Shown here in pieces: positions 59,165 through 64,000 of a stretch of 64,000 nucleotides of DNA; the first letter of the stretch is position 1; each line of letters starts with the position of its first letter. The DNA lies in the NCBI GenBank assembly GCA_900660155.1, contig CABFPE010000094.1, positions 18,681-82,680 of the forward strand, in the 5' to 3' direction. The DNA comes from Hofstenia miamia (taxonomy: Eukaryota; Xenacoelomorpha; Acoela; Hofsteniidae). The translations under genes and the position numbers were made by a program. The notes below the pieces were generated by a model. The model was not told the origin of the DNA. It was given only the letters and a program-made list of their open reading frames with translations, and ran no database searches.

Positions 59165-61724
59165 AATATATTTGCACAGATTAACTATACAATGCAAAAA
59201 TTACTTACCGGCCAAAACCGGCCGGCCGGTAGCTGCTATTGGCCGCCAACTACTGGCCTCGGCCTTAAGATTTCCGGCCGGTTAAAACTCTGATCTGATC
59301 ATACATTTTAGCAACACAATCTATCTGAAAACGGATATCTTCTGCATTTTAAATACTTCTTTGATATTTCCTTATCATTTTTTAGTTTTACTTAAATGTA
59401 AGCAACACAATTATCTTTGGAGTCCCAGAATCTTATGTTAACCCAATATTCGAAACATACAATTTCTAGCTCTACTGAAATTTTTATTTCAGATCCGACT
59501 AGTCTAAATTAGAGCTGGACATGGGTCAGTGGGTTATATTGATCACAATTTTGGGATGGGTCGTATGGGTCATGGGACATTACCATATGAGAACCACGAT
59601 AATTATTACTAACATTATGACACTGATTTTGTTTTGTTTCTTAAAATCTTTCCGTTTTGTTCATGTACTTATAAATCATATTTTTGTAGAAAAATAAATA
59701 TGTATTTACTGCAACAAAATTTAACAAATATTGTTGCATTTTTTAAAAGTGAAATGTGGTTACAGGCAAGGTTTCACATGAAAGATGGTCCGATTAGGAC
59801 TCTAAAACCACGGGTTATGGTTCGCATTATATGGGCCAGCTTCATGATACTGATTGGTCGAGGGTCGTGTGTCACATGATGTGATCCATGTCAAGCTCTG
59901 GTCTAAAGTGCTTGCTTACAGTTCTAACTTACGAAATTAGATAATTTCTGAGCTTTATCGTTGTTATTTCAATTTATTAGTAAAAAGCTATCATTTGTTT
60001 CTTTTACAGGAATCCAGTTACTGCGCGCCTCAGAACGAAAGCAATCAAGATACTTCTAAATCGGCTTTGCTGGTGAGAAATTATTTATTTGATGTAAATA
60101 TCTTTCCTCTGTCTATGCATTCCTATAACATTAAAAACTGGGATGATAATTAATTCAGGATCATAATGCAATCACATGAATAATTTAAAGTTTTGATTGG
60201 TTCACAATTCTTATATATGTTGCATATTTGCGGGCCACAGTTGACTTGTGTGACTTTAAAATGGTTTCACAATTTACAATCGTTTCAATTATACATTTGT
60301 GATCATCGTTATTTGTTAGTTTGCCTGACATGCTGAACAAACAGATGCAGGGCTAATGCATGTGCAGCAGATATGTTTGATTGATACCAAACAATATCGA
60401 TAATGGGTCCGATGTTTAATAATCTTCGTTGCTATTGCTATAATAAATGAGAATTAATTATGCTAAATATGGGTGACTATACTATAAAATCGGGTTATGG
60501 GTTAAATCTTACGGCACGAATCCGAACATGAGTGGGCAACGAGCCGGATCATATTTAGAAATAATTATTTAACCAAAACCGGGACCTATATAACTTCCTT
60601 ACTTCTTGATAAACATCCTCTTGCAATCAAGCTGCAGGGTTATTTGCTTGTTCATATAACCAGTAACTTATACATCAGAGCCTCTGTTAGTTATTTTACT
60701 TATTTTTAGTTCGTAAAATGGAATCATTCAATATGGCCGTAATAGAACTAAAAGTTAATAGTAGCAAATATTTTCAAAGGAATCATACTGGTGAAAGAGT
60801 GACGTTTGGAAAATCATGTTGACAGATCTGTTGAAAATGTAATTACCAATAATGGTTTCGCTTCCTGCATTTAATACACGCCTCACAATTAGAATAATAC
60901 AATTCTGTTGGTTTTTCATTGAAAAATAGAATTTCGTCCTGGGAATGAGTTAGCAAATAAATCTGAAATTTGTGCCACGGTTTATAGGACCTTCAATACT
61001 GTCAGGGATGACGTCCCAACTCTAGGGTGACCAGGCGTCCGCATTATAAGCAATGTCCCGAGCCCCAATTTTAAAGAAAGAATGTCACTAAGGATGTTAT
61101 TTCATCTAACATTTAACAGTAAAAATAGTATAAAAAATTATTAAAATGCACTTGCAGTGCACTGGAAACGGAATTAACTCCATAAGAGTTCATACAGGAG
61201 GATTCTGATCTTCCCGTCACTTTTCAAGTAAGCACTACAGATGTCTGGTTGTTGTGATTTATGTACTACGTTTGATGTGCTTTCAAATTGCATTTTTTGT
61301 CTTCTTGCATTCTACATCTCTGACTCAATTTCATTGACATAATAACGGGTGGATCATTTAATATTTTCTAGAAAAATATAAGTTAAATGTTGCTAGTAAT
61401 CATAATCACTAAGAGCAAATTTGGTTCTGCCTTAGATACTTTGGGTAAAAGCAGTGATCATTGTTGAATTTCGTAAGAGTTTGACATCACAATATCAGGT
61501 GTCTGGCAGAAACAGAAGATAAAAATGTTGCGAAAAAAGGTAAATATTATGCTTTCAATATAAAAAATGAACTCTGTGTCGAAGCATAATATATTTTTTG
61601 GGTAATCAAACTGTGCAGCACACTAACAACAGCCAAAACCATGATAATTTACTAAACAGGACAATAATGATTCTCGAGTTGCGACTTGATTATATTTCAG
61701 CAAGATTCTCGTCCGTTAATGGTC
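51009..61724 (+). CDS. candidate gene starting MGYCCSK, widely spaced exons (partial)
   Basis: Exon 1 (51,009-51,104) encodes 32 residues starting MGYCCSKSVHVNDDFESDSS and ends at a GTAACT donor. Candidate exons follow at 51,446-51,484 (SGNSDHDQLLELK), 60,010-60,072 (ESSYCAPQNESNQDTSKSAL) and 61,701-61,724 (QDSRPLMV). All have AG before and GT after (GTATTT, GTGAGA, GTGAGA) and all are phase 0, so they can be joined or skipped without a frame change. Glycine at position 2 followed by two cysteines suggests N-myristoylation and palmitoylation, thus a membrane-bound protein. The visible part is hydrophilic and serine-rich; I cannot name the family. The 8.5-kb intron between exons 2 and 3 is full of transposons. 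Later exons must lie beyond 61,724. Evidence is splice and frame consistency only. Confidence 0.45.
51485..52570. repeat. intron of the MGYCC gene, with duplicated segments
   Basis: A segment near 51,950 (GAAATTTTCAAAGAAAAATA, later CACACTCACCAATAGA) is echoed near 52,395 (GGAATTTTCATCAAAAAATA, later CACATTCACCAACAAT). The frame at 51,634-51,843 shows no family. Confidence 0.4.
52580..54360 (-). mobile_element. LINE fragment, broken (ORF1-like, AP endonuclease, RT N-half)
   Basis: On the minus strand: an N-terminal frame at 54,352-54,065, endonuclease motifs (VNAHSLISLN near 53,600; MDHSNGRHGGVLIT near 53,460), then RT motifs (YPDGIPSFVI near 53,040; SSSQHGNLLGRSTITNL near 52,760). It stops within the RT near 52,640 and lacks the catalytic box and 3' end. 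It is markedly more GC-rich than its surroundings. Frames are interrupted several times. Confidence 0.75.
54361..56143. other. intron of the MGYCC gene, no feature recognised
   Basis: AT-rich sequence. A patch ACAGGGTGGCCTTAAGCCCC at 55,259-55,278 looks like a transposon remnant without a partner. The 87-codon frame at 55,333-55,593 has no recognisable domain and no convincing splice sites. Confidence 0.35.
56152..59292. mobile_element. hAT element, 3.1 kb, non-autonomous
   Basis: It is flanked by a perfect 8-bp duplication ATCTGATC (56,144-56,151 and 59,293-59,300), the hallmark of hAT insertion. Ends are CAGAGATGGAACCGGC and, inverted, CAGAGTTTTAACCGGC. Both subterminal regions are packed with ACCGG/CCGGCC (56,165-56,205; 59,206-59,280), in sharp contrast to the AT-rich interior. 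No hAT transposase is recognisable inside, so it probably depends on another copy. A perfect duplication indicates fairly recent insertion. Confidence 0.88.
59130..59162. repeat. (TA)n microsatellite inside the hAT element
   Basis: An uninterrupted run of about 16 TA units lies just inside the right end of the hAT element. Confidence 0.95.
59510..59900. mobile_element. hAT MITE, 391 bp
   Basis: Ends are TAGAGCTGGACATGGGTCA and, inverted, CAGAGCTTGACATGGATCA. Flanks GTCTAAAT (59,502-59,509) and GTCTAAAG (59,901-59,908) agree in 7 of 8 bases, as expected for an aged hAT duplication. Subterminal GGGTCAT/ATGGGTCGTATGGG stretches recur on both sides. The interior is AT-rich with no gene. Confidence 0.8.
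60073..61700. other. intron of the MGYCC gene
   Basis: No gene is seen. CTAGGGTGACCAGGCGTCCG at 61,023-61,042 resembles a hAT-type MITE tip, but I see no matching right end. Confidence 0.35.
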
Positions 61725-62620
61725 GTGAGAACGGTTTTATCAAACCTTAAATATTTGAAAATTATTGGTAATTCTTCTTCTAGGGTATTCAATAGATTAA
61801 TCGATTTTCAATTATTGCAATAATTGAAATATCATTTAAGTGTTGCCTACCCCTGCAGATAGAGTTGAACAAATGCTTAATATGTATGTACTATGATTGT
61901 TATAGGCATACATTTCATGAAGAATGAAAGCATCTGTGCTCTGTTGAGGGCACCTGTGCATTCAGCTGAAGTGCACTCCGACACAAACTTCATACCACTG
62001 CATTGCTACTTTGTTGGGTTCGCGATTTTGTCTACATAATTGCATCTCCAAGAAATCGGAAATATCTGAAGACCATACAAAGAACTCTGTCAACATGTGC
62101 TGCGAAAATATGACTGATTATCGCCTTCCAGCCAAGAAAGAAAAATTAGGAGCTTTTCGGATCTCACTATAAAAGTCAAACAAGCAGGTGGTTTATTCAG
62201 GAATGCGAACGTCGTATTCTTGAAGGAACCGAGAAATACCTCCTTAATGCAAACTATTTGCTATCTTCCTGGAGAAATTACAGTTTTTGAGACTTTAAAA
62301 AAATTGGCAAGATCCTACCTCTGCTTTCAAGGATCCAAAGCTATGTCTAAGCGTGCCTTGAGTTTTGCAGGACTGTCTACTCAAATGGAATTTAGTTCTT
62401 CTTTGTCTTTCAATTATCACTTTTCTGCTTATAGTTTTCTATAAGATTAAAACAGTCTGTTAACTATTTGATTTAATATTCGTTTAATAAGCATATATCT
62501 ATTTATTGTTATACTTCAATATAGCTATTATTGGGATTGGGCTTACTATGAGAACCTCAACATTGACAGTTACGTAGCTCGGGACAAAAAACAAGTTGCG
62601 CAAGGCTTAAATCATGGTCC
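61725..62620. other. no gene recognised
   Basis: This lies between the last exon assigned to the MGYCC gene and the end of the minus-strand gene. The frame at 62,220-62,441 has no family features. If the MGYCC gene continues to the right, the two genes overlap on opposite strands or are nested. Confidence 0.35.
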
Positions 62621-63177
62621 TTAAATAAAATTTATTAAAAAAATTGGGTAGCAAGGAAGGTTTTGGTTAAAATTTTTGCCGCTTCCCAGTTCGTTTATGA
62701 TATAAAATCTCGAATAGTATTTCGTACATTTAATGCATTCATTTATTTTTGATTCACCACCACAACCCCCCCCGTTCTCTTCACTCGGACTTGAATCTGT
62801 TTCGCTCTGATGCCTCCTCACTAACCTTAAAATATAAGTTTTTGCATCTTGCAATAAATAAACAAATTCTTTCCTAGTTAAATTTGGCCTTTCTGTTTCA
62901 AATAGTGAGTGAGTATTGTAATTGCAAAAGAGCACTGAAACGATATTCACACGTTAGAAAATACATGTATTTTTGCTATTTACATCCATGGCAAATTTCA
63001 TAAATATAAACAAAACATAGATAAAAGAAAACTGCCTTATTCCAGACGATAGAGTATTTTCTCCATATGAAGAATTTGTGCTCATCATATCATCAAGCGC
63101 ACCAGGTAAAATCTTTAACAACTTACTTTCGTTGATGTTCTTTTTAATACACCATGTATCGAATTTCATTTTCCAAA
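62621..63177 (-). CDS. last two exons of an unknown minus-strand gene
   Basis: Exon A (63,177-63,127) follows CTTCTTTTCAG and ends GAAA before GTAAGT; its frame reads WKMKFDTWCIKKNINE. After a 192-bp intron, exon B (62,934-62,621) follows ATCGTTTCAG and continues in matching phase with LFCNYNTHSLFETERPNLTR, then KEFVYLLQDAKTYILRLVRR, a serine- and glycine-rich stretch with ECIKC, and a stop TAA at 62,623-62,621. AATAAA lies within the last codons on this strand. Strong splice sites and joined phase make it likely to be a real 3' end; upstream exons should lie to the right of 63,177. I do not recognise the family. Confidence 0.5.
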
Positions 63178-63486
63178 CTGAAAAGAAGAAGACGAAGACA
63201 AAATTTTGTAAAACGCAAGAATAATTAATACTACGTTGGGCGTCAATATAAAGAAAACACAACAGAGTTTATTGCTTCACTTCACCCTTATGCTTTTCGC
63301 CACTTTGCAAATATTTACAAATAATTTTTTTAATATTTGCTAATACAGTTGAATTAGCTATTATTAATATCACTTGAATATACACTACGCTCTAAATTAA
63401 TTAGTGGGATGGACTGGTTATACATTTATCTATAAATAACAGCGTCCTTTGTAACATCTTGTTCATCAGATTTGTTAAATATAATA
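63178..63486. other. intron or flank of the minus-strand gene
   Basis: AT-rich sequence with a polypyrimidine tract before the acceptor at 63,178. No other feature is seen. Confidence 0.35.
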
Positions 63487-63707
63487 CAGGGGTAGTCAAA
63501 AGTTTATGGTAAAGTAAAATTGTTTGCATAGTGTGAACTAATTCATTACACTCTACATAGTTGGGCAAACAAACGATAGACGTGCTTTTGACACAAGCAC
63601 TCATGCACCTACATTGTTTATACAAGTTTAGAACTATATGGAGTGTAATGAATTAATTTAAACTATACAAAAAATGTTACCTTACTATAAACTTTTGACC
63701 ACCCCTT
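63487..63707. mobile_element. Tc1/mariner-type MITE, 221 bp hairpin
   Basis: Ends are CAGGGGTAGTCAAAAGTTTA and, inverted, AAGGGGTGGTCAAAAGTTTA, with complementarity continuing for about 75 bp (ATTCATTACACTCTACATAG against CTATATGGAGTGTAATGAAT). TA flanks both ends (63,485-63,486 and 63,708-63,709). It has no coding capacity and a short loop. Confidence 0.88.
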
Positions 63708-64000
63708 TATAAAGTTTCATTACTGTGCATTAGTGGGAACAAATTGTTAATATTAAGTTCTTCCTTGCAATTAACTATAATGATTATTATTATCAATTGT
63801 TAAAGGGTAAATCAGTAAATTAGTATATCATAATTATCGCATAATAAATTCTTGTTAAAAAATTAGAAGATGATTTTTCTATAGTAAAATACATGCAAGC
63901 CATTAAAAAAAATAATTTTTCAGTTAATTCATTCATTCAAGCTTTTTAGGATTGGAGTGATACCAAAGATGAACTTGGAAATTTACCACCCCGAATACCA
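63708..64000. other. window end, no feature recognised
   Basis: AT-rich. TTTTTAGGATTGGAGTGATACCAAAGATG near the end could begin an exon after an AG at 63,949, but too little is visible to judge. Confidence 0.25.

Noticed and set aside
61021-61060. hAT-type MITE tip CTAGGGTGACCAGGCGTCCG
   Set aside because: It resembles known hAT MITE ends, but no right end or 8-bp duplication was found.
1-64000. tRNA genes
   Set aside because: Reading for A and B boxes and cloverleaf arms by eye gave no convincing tRNA. A covariance-model scan would be decisive.

Overview
The window is AT-rich animal (invertebrate metazoan) DNA dominated by mobile elements, satellites and decayed repeats, with few genes. 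Three things point to a metazoan: GT-AG introns, a nuclear 28S rRNA 3' segment, and a mix of piggyBac, mariner/Tc1, hAT, Crypton-like, LINE and Polinton sequences. Two gene models carry introns of only 39-42 bp, and the 28S segment is unusually AT-rich with paired (compensatory) changes in its stems. Together these suggest a fast-evolving lineage with some very short introns. I cannot name the organism. The base N occurs at 12,325, 17,228 and 49,202.

0-6.3 kb: the 5' end of a piggyBac element runs off the left edge and ends at a TTAA. Next comes a 361-bp repeat related to the 28S 3' end. Then comes the most complete gene of the window, an eight-exon minus-strand gene (6,061 to 2,187; 641 aa when spliced). 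It has two zinc-finger-like motifs and a tyrosine-recombinase-like domain resembling Crypton proteins, but lacks an evident nucleophile tyrosine. An intact mariner-superfamily element (4,586-5,969) sits inside its 42-bp first intron, two bases after the donor GT.

6.3-22.5 kb: a satellite field. It holds a 103-105 bp family, a 100-bp family with 182-bp higher-order units, a 260-bp family at two loci, a 29-bp family and old diverged AT-rich satellite. Embedded in it are a LINE 3' end, a broken retroelement C-terminus, a Polinton polymerase fossil, the 3' end of a small unknown gene with a 39-bp intron, and a 28S rRNA 3' fragment.

22.5-42 kb: a strikingly CpG-poor block with Polinton fossils (integrase, a major-capsid-like gene and duplicated minor-capsid-like genes). 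About 2.9 kb of the capsid region is present as a large inverted repeat. Two copies of a 0.9-kb LTR-like element, each with its own 4-bp target duplication, lie in the block; one interrupts the integrase fossil.

42-50.5 kb: broken LINEs, a 178-bp solo-LTR-like element, a decayed Tc1 relic and a TTAA-flanked MITE.

51-64 kb: exons of a plus-strand gene beginning MGYCC (a likely lipid-modified N-terminus), with phase-0 exons far apart. Its long intron holds a broken LINE, a 3.1-kb hAT element and a hAT MITE. Near the right edge are the last two exons of a minus-strand gene of unknown function and a TA-flanked hairpin MITE.
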